A DNA stretch of 64,000 bases, taken from the NCBI RefSeq assembly GCF_032062135.1, contig NC_092868.1:48465163-48529162 (forward strand). Reading direction: 5' to 3'. A program made the translations under genes and the position numbers. A model generated the notes under the pieces. It was not told the DNA's origin. It saw only the letters and a list, made by a program, of their open reading frames with translations, and did not search any database. How positions within the stretch are numbered: position 1 is the stretch's first letter; every line of letters begins with the position of its first letter. Below, piece after piece: positions 23,779-36,154 of the stretch. The DNA comes from Pyxicephalus adspersus (Eukaryota > Chordata > Amphibia > Anura > Pyxicephalidae).

Positions 23779-24067
23779 AGCGTTTCTCAACATTTAAAAC
23801 ATGGGGGAATCCTTTAAATAACGTTTAGGTTTTCTATATATAATATATATATTCTATATTTAATATATCCACAGCTCATAGTACAATATTATGGTGGTCC
23901 ATGGGAAGAATGATTTTTACATTGCTGGCTATTGGGAAGGCTGCCACCAGATAGCCAAAGGGACCATTGGTGTCACTTAAACTAACCTGAGAGGCACAAA
24001 TTGCTCATTGCCTAAGGAACCCCCAGCAACCTGGTGGAGGAACTTTAGGTATCTTTATAGTGCATTG
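23779..24067 (+). mobile_element. hAT-Charlie-like MITE, longer copy
   Basis: Starts at GCGTTTCTCAACATTTAAAA, continues with ATGGGGGAATCC, ATATCCACAGCTCATAGTAC, GGCTATTGGGAAGGCTGCC, AATTGCTCATTGCCTAAGG and AACCCCCAGCAACC, and ends near TAGTGCATTGG. This is the fullest copy of the family in the window. A short (TATA) patch lies within it at 23834-23866. Confidence 0.65.
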
Positions 24068-25564
24068 GTTTTACATGACAGTGATTTACCACCAGTAAAA
24101 ATTTGATGAAAGTCACACTTACTTTTTAATAGACCTCATAGTGTTCTGCTTTTCACATTTTATTTGTTCAAGCTTAAAAACTTTTCGTCCTTAAGCAGTT
24201 AACACATACTCCATGCCCCGTACCTCGATTTACTCCCTTTCCTTGCTTCTTTTACCTTCCCCTTCCACCACTCCTAGCCATTTTCATCTGTTACACAAAG
24301 GTTTATATACAGCACAGAGACAAACAAGTAGTGATATTTTTAGTGATATTCTTGGAAGGCTCCAAAGCGATCCCTTCTGTAGATCGGGGTTTATATTGGG
24401 GTGGTTATGCATTCATACTCACAGCATCATGGCTGTTCGGTGGTCTGCTGTTCACATTATGACATAAATACTGTATCTATCCATAGCATAGGTGCTTGGT
24501 AGAGGTGCATGAAACATCCAGAATTCATATTTTTCTTAATTAGCCATACCACAAGTTTAATAGGGCTATACAAGTAATGTCAGATTGAAACTCAGATTGC
24601 TCAAGTTCCTATCCAATGTCGAAATAGCCCCAATGTGACTTGGAATTCACTCCAATTGGAACAATCTGACCACCACTAGTGTTGAGTCCTAGGACTCTTT
24701 GGTTTACTTATTTTGACATCTTATTATGACCTATGATATCACAGAAGTGGAGCTACTTGTTTGTCCCTGTGTTGTATATGCACATTTGTAAAGCAAATGA
24801 GCAGAGTGGACACAAAGGATTTGTTAAAGATCTCCAAGACTGCAATGCAAAATTACTTCTGATTTTATTAGAAACCAAACATGTACTGTACATACTGAAT
24901 AAGCACCCTGTATTAGATGGCATTTATTTGTAGAAATAATGTGACTTTTTATCAACCTGAACTTTTGAAAAGAATAAGCATTAAGATAGCCATGATTCCT
25001 CTTGAAGTGTGTAATAAAATATGGCTTTAGTACTACAGTAGGCAGCCATCAGTTGTGTGTCTCCGAAGACGGTAGTGTCTCTATCACCAGTCCTATCCCC
25101 CATGCTGTTCTTTATATTGATTGTAGTAAAGACATGCCTCAAGGAGACACATATAAATTCTATTCTCAGGCTATTCCTGAATAAAGTAGTTTTTGTTGGT
25201 CTACTTCTGCACTTTGCTGTGTTTTTATTCTATTTGTCTTCTGGATAGCATAGGTCTGCTGAAAAACATAGTGTATATCTGTCCTTCATCTGGGAATGTT
25301 ATGCACCAGTCATGATGACCTACATATTCTCAAAACTCTAGTGATTTAAAAAACATCATTACTGCCTTAAATGTAATACCAACCTGACCCTATCCTCAAG
25401 TAACCCAGAGCCATGACTCCTTGTTACGGCTCCTTTCTCGTGTTCCTGAGACTCAAGCTTTTGAAGCTCTCACATTTAATATGATACATCTAGTAATAAA
25501 CATTAGGGGACCTATTATTATCAGAAATTGTATAATGATATAAGGACTATTGGATATCTGTAAT

Positions 25565-26335
25565 GCGCCTGGGCACACAAACCACAACCAACTCCAGATA
25601 TCCTTCAATCAGGCTTTATTCAGTGACATAAAGCACAGTAAGGGTTAAGTCCAAATAAGCAAAGTACAAATGGGTAAGGCAAAGACAGGTCAAGAACAAT
25701 CCGAGGTCAGGGCTGGCAGCAGGCAGAATGGTCAGTAACAATCCGAGGTCAGGGCAGGCAGAGTTCAAGCAGAGTCAACTTCAGACCAGGTCACTAAGGA
25801 GATGACAAAAGCAGGTAAACTTAACCAACACAATGACACACCCAAGCACACTGAGTTCACAGAGACTTATAGCGGGCAATGGAGTACAGGACAGGCTCTC
25901 CTTAAATGGCCAGAGTGACCAATGGCCTTGCGCCACCTGGCGCCATCTGATAGGAGACTAACTGAATCCCCTGCGAATTCAAACTAACTGTGTCCCGCCC
26001 CGGGGCGAGGCAGCCGAGTGCCACGCCCTCGGGGGGTACAAGAGGAATGCATTGTAGCACGCGCACCTCTTCCCAGAGCACCCCTAGGACGTGCACTACT
26101 TTGCACATGCAAAGGAGTGCTGAGAGCAGGATATGAAGTAACCACATCTGAAGGGATGCAAGGGATGCTGCCTGGCTGAACAGTAGTTTGGCCAGGACGG
26201 ATCCCTCCACCTGCAGAGAGAGACAAGCTGCGAGTAGAGCAGCAGCCTCGGCCATGCTGCCTGCTACAGCGGCGTCTCCCTCTGTGGCTTGGATCCCCAG
26301 GGACACCGCGGGCTCGCAGGACGGGTAAGTCCCTT
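25565..26335. repeat. GC-rich dispersed repeat with internal 'ATCCGAGGTCAGGGC' subrepeats
   Basis: A block clearly richer in G and C than its surroundings. CAATCCGAGGTCAGGGC occurs twice (25698 and 25739) with related words GCAGGCAGA around each. It runs from GCGCCTGGGCACACAAACC to CGGGTAAGTCCCTTACA. The same style of subrepeat appears at 57690-57900 (AAGGTCCAGGCAAG) and, on the other strand, at 46900-47075. ORFs of 134 and 80 residues on the minus strand come from this composition and show no recognisable domain. The class (LTR or non-LTR) is not determined. Confidence 0.5.
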
Positions 26336-26856
26336 ACAATATCATTGGATATAACATAATTTTCATTACTTTTTATTCTGCACCACTGTTGAGGTGGACT
26401 TACTTCTCAGCTTAACAGTGGGGCTGTTATATTAATCATTCAATACAAGGTAACAATTAGGCTATTAGTTGAGGATAAGTTGATTTTAGGGGTCAATTTT
26501 TAGGGGCTAATTAAGATTCCTGTCTTTAAACACCAGATATAGTCATTATGGGAGGTGTCCACTCATCCTGCTGGTTTTGGCATGTATTGCATATGGATAT
26601 ATAGAAAGAATACAACAGTGTTGTGCAAAGTTGGGTGAGAACACTTAAATCTCTTGGTGACCATAAACGAATTTTGAACTTATGGTAGGTAGTTGTTGGA
26701 ATAATAAGGATAATGATGACTAGCCCTTTGCCCTCTGCCTGTCTTTTTTTGGGCCACCGCTTCTATAGGTTAGGTCCTTTTAAATGGTTATTTTTATGGG
26801 GTAGATTTGGTATTAAGCTTTGGAGAAGGGGAACATTATATTGCGACATGAGGATG

Positions 26857-27015
26857 TATTAAAGCTCTCCAGGACTGAATAAAATACACTACCATGGCAG
26901 AACCTGGGTAATCTAGCAAATCTGTAAATCCTGGATCAAATCTAATCTAGGTCCCTGGGTTCTCCCATGATAGTCTATCTTCTCCAGTCCTAGAGAGCCT
27001 TATTAAATCAGGCCC
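26857..27015. mobile_element. Foldback MITE, CTCTCCAGG family
   Basis: TATTAAAGCTCTCCAGGACTG at the left is opposed by CAGTCCTAGAGAGCCTTATT at the right, followed by AAATCAGGCCC. The middle carries GAACCTGGGTAATCTAGC and its complement-like partner CTGGGTTCTCCCATGATAG. Same family as 11045-11264. Confidence 0.7.
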
Positions 27016-27577
27016 AATGTGTCAGTGATTGTTTACACCAAATGGGGCATGGGTAAATGTACAGAAATTTACATTTCCTGGATAACCAAATGCCTTGTTC
27101 TTATAACCTAAAAAAACAACCGTAACCTAAAAAAACAACCCTACTTAACGTAGATGAAAACAAAGTAAAATGACATACTTAGACCATAATTTGCTTTTGT
27201 TGATTCCTTGTTGCCAAAATCATGTTTTAAACGGTTTACTTTTACTGTCCAGTCATGATGGGTATTGCAAGAAAAAAAGCACCTGAAAGGAAGGAAATCT
27301 GCAAAAGAACGATTAAGCAGTATCCTGCGTCTTCTTAATTATCCCAATCGAAGTCAGATGTGGAGTCAAACAGCTTATCTCTAGTAGCTGTGAAACCCAA
27401 ACAATGAACTTGCAAACCAAAATACATCATACAGAGACCCCTGGCCTTTTGATTATATAAAGTTACCCCATAGTTCTACCTGTGTACTTTGTATCTTGCA
27501 AACTCCTCATTTTAAAAGTTTTCCTAAATTGTCCTCTTTTTTTCTAACTCAGTTTATTCTTTTTCTTTTCTCTCCAG

Positions 27578-27823
27578 CTGTGCACAAAGTGGAAACGCTC
27601 GGCGGAACAGCCACCAGCGAAAAATTAATCAGCAGGAAGAGAGCTGCCAAAATTTAACAGACTTTACCCCAGCTCGAGTCCCCAGCAACATGGATATTTT
27701 TACCGCATACAATGAGACCTTGCAGTGTTCCCACGAGTGCGTACGGACCCCTGTGCCCGTATATACCACAGAGGAAACGTTACACCAACCCACAGCTTAT
27801 AAGACGGCCTTCAATGGCAATAG
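27578..27823 (+). CDS. AJAP1: AJAP1 cytoplasmic-tail exon
   Basis: This 246-nt exon supplies most of the cytoplasmic tail, the part of AJAP1 that faces the junctional and sorting machinery. It completes the split Cys of the transmembrane exon and then encodes 81 residues. It opens with a basic juxtamembrane stretch (CAQSGNARRNSHQRK), followed by QQEESCQNLTDFTPARVPS, DIFTAYNETLQCSHECVRT and a tail with PVPVYTTEETLH, ending FNGN and two bases of an Arg codon. These blocks match AJAP1 as I remember it from mammals; the later part (TTEETLHQPTAYKTA) is the most diverged. The adjacent Cys pair just inside the membrane is a plausible palmitoylation site, an inference only. Acceptor TCTCTCCAG and donor AG|GTAAGG are both strong. 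No frameshift or stop is seen. Confidence 0.96.
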
Positions 27824-28148
27824 GTAAGGGCCTGACAATATGTTGTCTTTTTAAGTATTTAAAAGGCTGTTTTCTGTTATTATTTGTGTGCATTTTATTA
27901 TAGTTGCATTATAAAATATTTTATCATCAGCATCATTAAAGGTATAATATATATCTTTCATTTCTACATAAGTCTATGCAGAATTCTTACTCACTTTAAA
28001 CCAAGGAGCAGCCTAAAAGTTTTGGTGTTGCACAAAAAATTACACAATATAACATTACACCAAATAGCTGACCTAGTTATATGAAGCCCTAATTGTAGAC
28101 ATTTTACATTTTATTTTATTTTGGATAGAGGAGGAAAGGGTAACTAAC

Positions 28149-28206
<58 letters not shown>
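28149..28206. repeat. (TATC)n microsatellite
   Basis: Fourteen uninterrupted tetranucleotide units, preceded by a TAACTAACTC word. Confidence 0.98.
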
Positions 28207-29289
28207 CACTGGGTCTTTCAATAAGTTAGACCTTATTGTAGATTTCCTTTTTAGGGCCACAAGCAGCAAAAAGTTGTCAAACTTTGCCCTTATGCACATC
28301 AAACACTTAGGGCAGAGTTTTACTTTAACACTTCAGCTACATCAAAAAGCACAGTTTAATTAATATTATCTTTACTTCTGAACTGGAATGACTGTACACA
28401 AACATTATTTAATGTAGGAAGAATTTAATAAAAGACAATTAGCATGCAATTAAAAAGCAAAGTATTTTGTAATATAACAAGAGCCTCTTTAATGATTACC
28501 CATTACCATAATTATTTTGTAGTACTTTCCTAACATAATTCACAATTGCTGTGTAGCAGAAAACATATACAATATATATTATACAATAAAAATATATATA
28601 TACTTATAAGAATACACTAGAATTAGAATAACACAGCTGATCCTAGAATTGCAAATAAACTACTATTTACATTTTTATGTTCTTTTTTTTAATTAAAAAT
28701 TACAATTCTATAAATAGGGCATGTAATTTTTTAATAAAATGAGTAATGTTTTCTTTTTGTCTTGATCAACAAATAGAGTAATTCAATATCCTTTTTAAAG
28801 GCAAAATGTATGTAACCAGAAATGTGATAACTCATTGCCACAATTTTATTGCAGTAGCCAGCCAAGGGCAGTAGAAAAAAAATCACACTCAGGAAAGACA
28901 TACTGAATGAATGTTAGTATTATTCTCTTTGGACACTTACCTAAAGGATCATAAATGTATAGTTTATATTTTTTTACTTTTTTTCCCCTTGCAAGAGTAC
29001 AGCAAGGGTAGTTATAGAGGGGCATGATCCCTGTATATTTTACCCAAACCCTTAAGTCAAAGTAAAGAATAAAGAAACCCATCACTTAAAATAGGGATGA
29101 GTGTAACAGTAGGGGACTTAATTTTGGACAGTTTTACCAAAAGATAAATACTATAAGGAAATTAAAAAAAATGTATTGTACATAGAGAAAGCTACATAAG
29201 CCATATATTTTTAAATAAACAAAAAGATAATATCTTGTGCACATTGAATAATGTTACACAATCAGAGAACTCAAGATGTATCCATGAGT

Positions 29290-29330
29290 TCCACTTTTGT
29301 GCACTTTTAAACTGACGCGTTTCGCAAGGA
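29290..29330 (-). ncRNA. Decayed hammerhead-like motif
   Basis: On the minus strand GCGAAACGCGTCAG is intact, but the upstream box (CTTGTCA) does not match the CTGANGA consensus and stem II is weak. Fossil copy of the family. Confidence 0.35.
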
Positions 29331-30581
29331 AAATGACAAGACTCTGGTTAAAAGGTTCACATGTGTACAGTGTGTAGTTGTTGAAATGGTATCTTTTTTG
29401 AAATTTACCTATTAGGAGAGGGGAAAACCAGAGAGGTAGAGGAGAAATCAATGTTCTTACTTATTCAGTTTACTATATTATTTAAACAGTACACAGACAG
29501 GCAAACATGAGAATATGCTAGGAGCTCCTTATAATTTGGTGAATGGAACAATAAAAATTGTTTTATTTGCAATAATATTTTATGATTAGCAGAGGTTAAC
29601 AAACTAAATATAAATTGAATTATTATTACTTATTAATCATAAAAAGTATAAAAACCCAATATACAGTCCCCTTTAAGCAGGATGGACTTTTATTCCTATT
29701 GTTTTCTTAACAACTAATGTTCTGGATAACTTTCAGATAACCGAGGCAGCGAGATAGAAGTTTAGTCCAGGAGAGAGAAGAGCACGCCATGAAAGTTCAT
29801 ATTATGGATATGATATAGTGTGTATCTCGCTCTGTCCTCTGCAGGAAATGAGCTGCAAGCGGTGACAGACTCATGACAGTAATTTTCTAGGATAGACAGC
29901 CAGGCAAAATCAAGGCTGTTCCATCTGCAGCTTATAGAAAAAAAATACTTTCTGACTGTTCTGACCTTACGGTTTGTTTTCACCTTCAATGTGTCAGTGG
30001 CTTTGTTTTCAGTATTATTTACAGTTACTTCAAATATTGCCACTATATTTTCAAAGAAAAATCCAAAAATTTTTTGCTGTGTTCCGTGTTACTATAGCTA
30101 ATCGGGAAAAAGTGTCAGGTAGTCGGGTAGGAACAACTCTGAAACTCTCCCAACATGCCCCAAAATTAGAGCGCTTGGTAAAACCATTGGACAAAAGTTT
30201 CCAGATACCTGGCACTCATATCTACAGTATATACTCAAGGGCATTTATTAGTTGTAGCTACAACAGCCTCCAATTTCAATATCTCTAGGGAAATTTGTGC
30301 ACTAAAGACCTGTGCCATATCATACACAAAGATGTTTAATAGGGTTGTGGTGTGGAAGACCCACTCATAAATAGAACTTTAACTGCCTGGAGCAGATGCA
30401 GACAAAGGGAGGTTCAAAGTGTAACAATGCATGAGGGCCCTAAAACCTCCTCAGCCAACAGGGGGCCTCAAACCAGCTTGACGGGGAGCCCCAAGTCAGG
30501 TCTGCACAAGGGCACACTGTTGGCTACGTCCACCACTGAAGTCAGGAATTTAGTAAATGTCCCACTACTTCTTGACATATA

Positions 30582-30761
30582 GGGCCTGATTTATTAAAGC
30601 TCTCCAAGGCTGGAGAAGATACACTTTCATCAATGAAGCTGGGTGATCCAGCAAACCTGGAATGGATTTCTTCAAAGTCATTTGCTATTTGTTAGCAAAT
30701 TTTTTAAATCCTGAACAAGATCCATTCCAACTGGTTCACCCAACTTCACTAACTTCACCCA
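30582..30761. mobile_element. Foldback MITE, CTCTCCAAGG family
   Basis: Starts GGGCCTGATTTATTAAAGC, TCTCCAAGGCTGGAGAAG and TTTCATCAATGAAGCTGGG, the best match in the window to the 11045 copy. The right arm is incomplete, ending among CCCAACTTCACTAACTTC words. Confidence 0.75.
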
Positions 30762-32782
30762 ACATATACCTGGTTCTTCTGGGCATGGAGGAACACATGA
30801 CCTCTTCCCAGGATACTTGGACCTGAGAAGCTCTTTTACAGATTTGGACAACGTCATTTATGAGGTTATGAATACAGTGAAAGCTTCAATATCATCCAAC
30901 TAAATGCTTACAGAGGGTTTAGACTTGTGGGAGAAGTGTGATGAATGGGAAAGGCAAAGGTGGAGTAGGTTCTTATTACGGAGCTTGTTTCTATGCCATG
31001 AATGGTCAAAGTGACAAAGTCTATTAAAAGATAACCTAATTCTGAAAATTAAATATAAGCAAAGATGTCAACATCAGAGCCCCAGTTGTCCCAAATCTTA
31101 GGATTACTCTGACTCGCATTGACATTTCCATATTTATTTCTTAGTCACCTCCCTTTCTTTTGAGACAGCCCATCATAATGATGGCTCATAAGGAAAGGGG
31201 CAAGAGCTGGTATAGGGGCAGGCTAAATCTATTTATCTTGGTACAATTCCTTTTTAGCAATTAGTGTTTGCAACAAATAATCGCAATGAGCAAGAACAAA
31301 TACCCATAGGACAATTTCCACAATAAAACTGAAAACATTTGTTGATCAAGTTAAAAATTTATACCAGTACAAAAATGTTGTCCTTAATTTGGCTGAACAT
31401 CTGAGGTAGAAGAAATGATGTTTGCATCAGAACCGATTTAGTACATAAGATATAAAATTACAAACATAATTTGTAGTGTATATACAGTGCATTGGGAACA
31501 CACAATTTCTAGGTGAATAGTGCCACCAAAATGCTTATGTAGGAATTTCTACTTCTACTAAACTTATTTATTCTGCTATTAGTATATTAATTGGAACTAT
31601 TTGTGTCTATTCAACGGAAAATGAACAATTTACAGATATTTTTTTTAAGAACAGAGACAAGTTGGCGGTATCTGGAACATCAAAACTGTCTTTCTCTTTT
31701 GCAACTTTATGACTTAATTTGTTTTATATGAATCATGTGATAAGAAATATGAAGGTTTAAAGTGATGACCTCACTCTCTCTGAATCTATTAGTTGCCCTG
31801 CTGCCATGCTGGTCCTTGTATGCCTGTTCATAGCAAGAGACAATCAGACAGTTAGCATTATGAAAAGGATAGGGGGTAGGGGTTCAACCAAGTGAAGAAA
31901 TTGATGTTTTATGTAGCTTTAATTATTTAGATTTTTTTATTGTTGTTTTTGCCAATAAGTAATTTATAAAGGGTTAGTCCATGTTACATTACAGAATGTT
32001 TGTATGCCCCGTGTGTGCAATAATTACAGTTCTGATTAAACTAGGGAAGAAGAGAAAAATGAGTAAATCACTTTGCAACATGTATAATCTGATCCCCATG
32101 TTGTTATAATTTATTACACAACACACAATTATTTTTAATCTCCCAGAAATCTAGTCCTCCTGTTAGCGGTTGCCAGCTGTTGACTGCAATAAATATAAAT
32201 AATTCCAATGCAATCTTTCTCTATTTTAGATTTAAACAAAATAAATTGTAGTTTTATATTTGAGTATAATAAAATATATACAAAAACATTATACATTTCC
32301 TTTTAGTGTTTTCTTTTCAAACAAATTGATTTTTTTATTATTAAAAGTCTATTAGGCTAATTATAAAATACGAGAACATTTCAAGATAAAAATAATTTGC
32401 CATAGCAACTGTTAATTTATGTCATGATAGCCAATGAGAAATGAAAATGACCATTATTGTAAATCACATATGTGTTACAGCTTAGTGAACTGAACCTAAT
32501 GTCTCAGAATTTCAGGATTTACTGTTTACACTATTATTATCAAAAAAAGTGATGTTTCCCATATAAATAAGACTATAATAAACACAATGTTATATCAGTA
32601 AAGATAATTTTTGTATGGTAAGAGCTTTGAAGGCACTAAAAATAGAATAAAATCAGTTAAAATCACAATAGCTCAAAGAAAAATTAGTTGACCTCTCCAT
32701 TATATAGCACAGTGTGGCAAACTTAGGTGTACAGATTCACCTTTATTGAGGCATAGAAATGTATTGCCTCCATAATGTACTA

Positions 32783-32820
32783 AACACGTTTCGCAGTGAA
32801 AACAGCTTCTTCGGGTGAAA
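32783..32820 (-). ncRNA. Decayed hammerhead-like motif
   Basis: On the minus strand: CCGAAGAAGC, a ten-base loop, GC, GAAA, CGTG and TT. The first box has one change from CTGAAGA. It is followed outward by a directly repeated block (32820-32895 and 33040-33085 share GTGTAAG-TGGTAGAT-TA words). Confidence 0.45.
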
Positions 32821-34518
32821 GGGAGACCTTTGGGAGGCCAACAAATGTGTAAGCTGGTAGATCTAAAATGAGCTGCTCTTGTACATATACCTAAGGAGGC
32901 AGGACATGAAATAGGGGCACGAGTGAAATAGAAGCAGCAGAATGGAACTTCACCTGTCAATTAAGACAATCAGAGACCAAGGTGGACTGCTCTTATAGGT
33001 ACATTTACAGGGGCAGCTCATTTTCTAGAAAGGAGATTACTTGAAGGTCAGCAATTGTGTAAGTTGGTAGATTTAACCTAGGGCACAAGATTTGTTCATC
33101 AATGCTAACTTTCAAAACAGTAATCAACAGAAATTCCAATAAAATAAATGTACATAAATGCATCAATGGTAAGTTAAATTAAAACATTTATTTAAAGTAG
33201 AAAAAAATAAATTACATGGGATAGTCTGTTTAGCTTTTTTGCCCATTTTCCCAGGTTAAAGCATTTGTACTTGCTCCTAAATTATCTTTTGTGCAATATT
33301 ATTGGTCACCAGTAGATTGCACTGTGTTCTCATGTAAAAGTGTAACAAACTCTGATAATGTCTCAGACTGAAACTTTACATGAGTATACAAGGCCACCTA
33401 GTGGTGTGACCAGAGTATAAAATAATTGTTTGTTAAAAGTAATTTATAGTCTAAAAGAACTCAATATATATTTAAGTATATATACAGTACTGAGCAATTA
33501 TTTAGGCAAATTAGGTTACTGGCAGTGATTCCACCACATCCTACCTGTATGCTTTATTCTTGCCATACCAGTAATAAAGCTGTGAAGTTAAAGTAACAGG
33601 ACAGTCCAACAGGAAACTTGGTTTGCATGATTTAGGGCACTCTGTGGAGCCTTTTTTGGGAAACAGAAGTGGACTCCTGTATTCACCCAGATGCACCTAC
33701 TGTATAATCCAAAACTTCACATTGGAATTTGTTTTCTCTCTACATGTTCACTATATGTTTGTGTTCAAGTCTGCCAACTAATATTTCAATTACTTACATA
33801 AAGCATGATACCTGTCTTGCTGGAAGGGTATTGCAGTTACAGGCACATGATCATCATGTGCCTGTGTGCAGGCAAACATCTTGTTGTTTTAGAAAAGCAA
33901 ATTCTTGTACTTAATTAGGTATTTTTTTCAAAATGAATTTTCAATAGGCATCATTTCATTCACTTAGCTAAGTGGAAATTCACATTATAAAGTAAATGTA
34001 AAGTAAAAGTAAAGTAAAAAAAAAATGCTCAAGGTTTCTTCCATGGCTGCTTATGTAACCGAATAGCTAGACTTTCAAAGATGTGATTGTGTGAGCACCA
34101 CTGGAGAGAGCCTTGAGCTGAATCGTTCTCCAGGACTTGGGATATATATATTTTTACCAATCTGATTTTTTATTTTATTGAAATAAAAAAAAATCTACTT
34201 TTAAATTTAGTAATGTAAAATTGGCCATGTACATTAGAAAATGCTAAAAATTATTTGTAATATTATATGATAGTATTTAGATAGTAGTACCTCCCATGCA
34301 TAATTTAAAATATTTTAACAGTAACACCACATTCCACCTTCATAAAGATGTTTAATGTCAGTTTTTTTAATCATCAAAGAAAACAAAGGGACTTTTAAAG
34401 CATTGCTCATATGGTAAATTCAAATAAGTTATGACAACTAAATGATTATTTCTTTAAATGTTAAAAACATAATAAAAATTTAGTATATCACATATTTTTT
34501 ACACAGTAGTCTTTGGTT

Positions 34519-34570
34519 ACTACTCAACGCGTTTCGCGGACCCACCTTATCCACTTCCTCAGGAGACGGT
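34519..34570 (-). ncRNA. Hammerhead-ribozyme-like motif, both core boxes intact
   Basis: On the minus strand, in order: CTC (helix I), CTGAGGA (fits the CUGANGA box), an extra A, GTGG, an 11-base loop, CCGC (stem II, four pairs with one G-U), GAAA, then CGCG closed by A and T as a minimal stem III, T as the cleavage-site base, and GAG pairing with the CTC. The extra A between box and stem II departs from the textbook core, so self-cleavage is uncertain. The motif belongs to the family seen in the Penelope-like copy at 43945-45150. Confidence 0.6.
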
Positions 34571-34731
34571 GAGACCTAAAATCATTTATGATAAAGTCTA
34601 AAAATCACTTTAAAAATCAATCAACCAAAATTTGCTTAATGTAATGTAAATTATTATTAAGTGATTGGTAATAAAGAGATTTTTTGACTTTATTTAAAAT
34701 GATTATGGGTCTCACTGTCTCCTGAGGAAGG
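34551..34731. repeat. Foldback of Penelope-like terminal sequence
   Basis: CTTCCTCAGGAGACGGTGAG at 34555 is the near-complement of CTCACTGTCTCCTGAGGAAG at 34711, and the pairing continues inward through CATAATCATTT and AAAGTC words to about 34608 and 34674. Two divergent hammerhead-like motifs therefore face outward from a short centre; the plus-strand one (34719-34765) has lost its GAAA box. Confidence 0.7.
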
Positions 34732-36154
34732 GGAAAAATTTTGTCCGTTAAATGTGTCGAGAAATAGTGATAAAACTATGCAGTGATTTGTTTGGATGAT
34801 TTTATTAAATTATTGCGTCAAAAACATGTGTCATTGTACATTTTAGTTATGTTTTTAACATTGAAATATGTATTGTTAAATAACCAGATAGTAAAAATTA
34901 AAAAAAAATGGAAAAAATAATTGTTCTAGAATCATTTTATCACTTTAAAGGGAAACAATTGCATTTGTTTTAGCAGTTCTTGCTTTGTTCTTGTAAGCTT
35001 ACCTTTATAGGCAGTTTATTGTGACTGATGTACAGTATTAGTCCTTCTTTATTCCATTTATTTTATTATTGTCATTAAATATAAAAAATATTAATTAGTA
35101 GTTTATTAGGATTATTATATTATTTTTATGTCACATATATTAATTTTGTAAATTATTATTTGACTCTCAAATTGGTTCCCGCAATTCCTATAAAGTGCAT
35201 TGTGTATGTACATCATTATGGATCCCAACTGACCAATGTTGCAGCATTAATTAAGAAACATCATATCAGCACGTTCAGCTGCCCATATGGAAAGCAGACT
35301 TGCAAACTTTAAACCAAAATAAGGTGTTTAAAGTATTTGCACGTAATGTTAATGGTTTTTATATCTGGAAAAAGAATCACAAACATCATAGATGATGACG
35401 ATTTTGACTGTTGGAAACCTCAATCTGGGTTTCTTAATAATACACGAAGAAAACATATGACTACAGCTGGGCACGTCTGATGATTGCATTGTCACCTAAC
35501 CCCATCAGAAGTTCTGCAGCCTCACCAGACTCTGCGGTCATAGCCATCATATCAGACTTGCCATCTGTCCGCCTCCCCATAGCTGCTAGCTCACTTCTTA
35601 CACCGTTGATGAAGAAATTTAGGCTTCTGCCACTCACTGTACAGTCATATCACCAAATCTCTGGAAAGGACAATAATAATATTTTACATGTGCAGTTCCC
35701 TGAGCACCCTGCTGCATCGAGAGATATTATGAGCACATGAATAACGATGTTGCTATGGGCACAGCCTAATGAAAGAAATTTAATCCACATCCATCAGTAT
35801 GTGTGATTCAGTATAATAAAAGCAATGTCAAATGGTGTTGTGTACAAAACCATTTCAAACACTATAAATTTGGGTAAAATATTTTATTATTATTGGAAAA
35901 GAGATATATTTGTAGGTTTTAAGCATTATTTAGAGTGAAAAAATAGATATTTCCCAGGGAATATGGTAAAAATTCCCTTTGCAAATTAAAATAATTCTCT
36001 TTTATACAGCAAACAATATATAGTGCCAATGTTTTTTCCCATTCTAATATACAGGGTGAAGCAACAATGTCCCCCTTTCTACCCGAGCATATTTACCTTT
36101 TCTTCATTCTACTCTTGATCCTTTTTAGCCCACTAGAATCAATATACACATATA

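Larger units (their letters stand above)
14313..27577 (+). other. AJAP1: AJAP1 intron, 13.3 kb
   Basis: Begins with GTAAGG and ends with TCTCTCCAG. It splits a Cys codon after its second base. It is dense in DNA-transposon remnants: the nested insertion at 14757-15347, the TTAA-flanked composite at 15926-16939, the hAT element at 18972-20897, hAT-Charlie-like MITEs at 21018 and 23779, a GC-rich repeat at 25565-26335 and a foldback at 26857. The blocks 17640-18650 and 21230-23778 are mostly AT-rich sequence in which I see no gene and no repeat family I know. A run of about a dozen G lies at 22795-22805. Confidence 0.9.

Noticed and set aside
25902..26306. 134-residue ORF on the minus strand
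   Set aside because: It lies wholly in a GC-rich dispersed repeat and has no recognisable domain; the second ORF in another frame shows that the openness is compositional.
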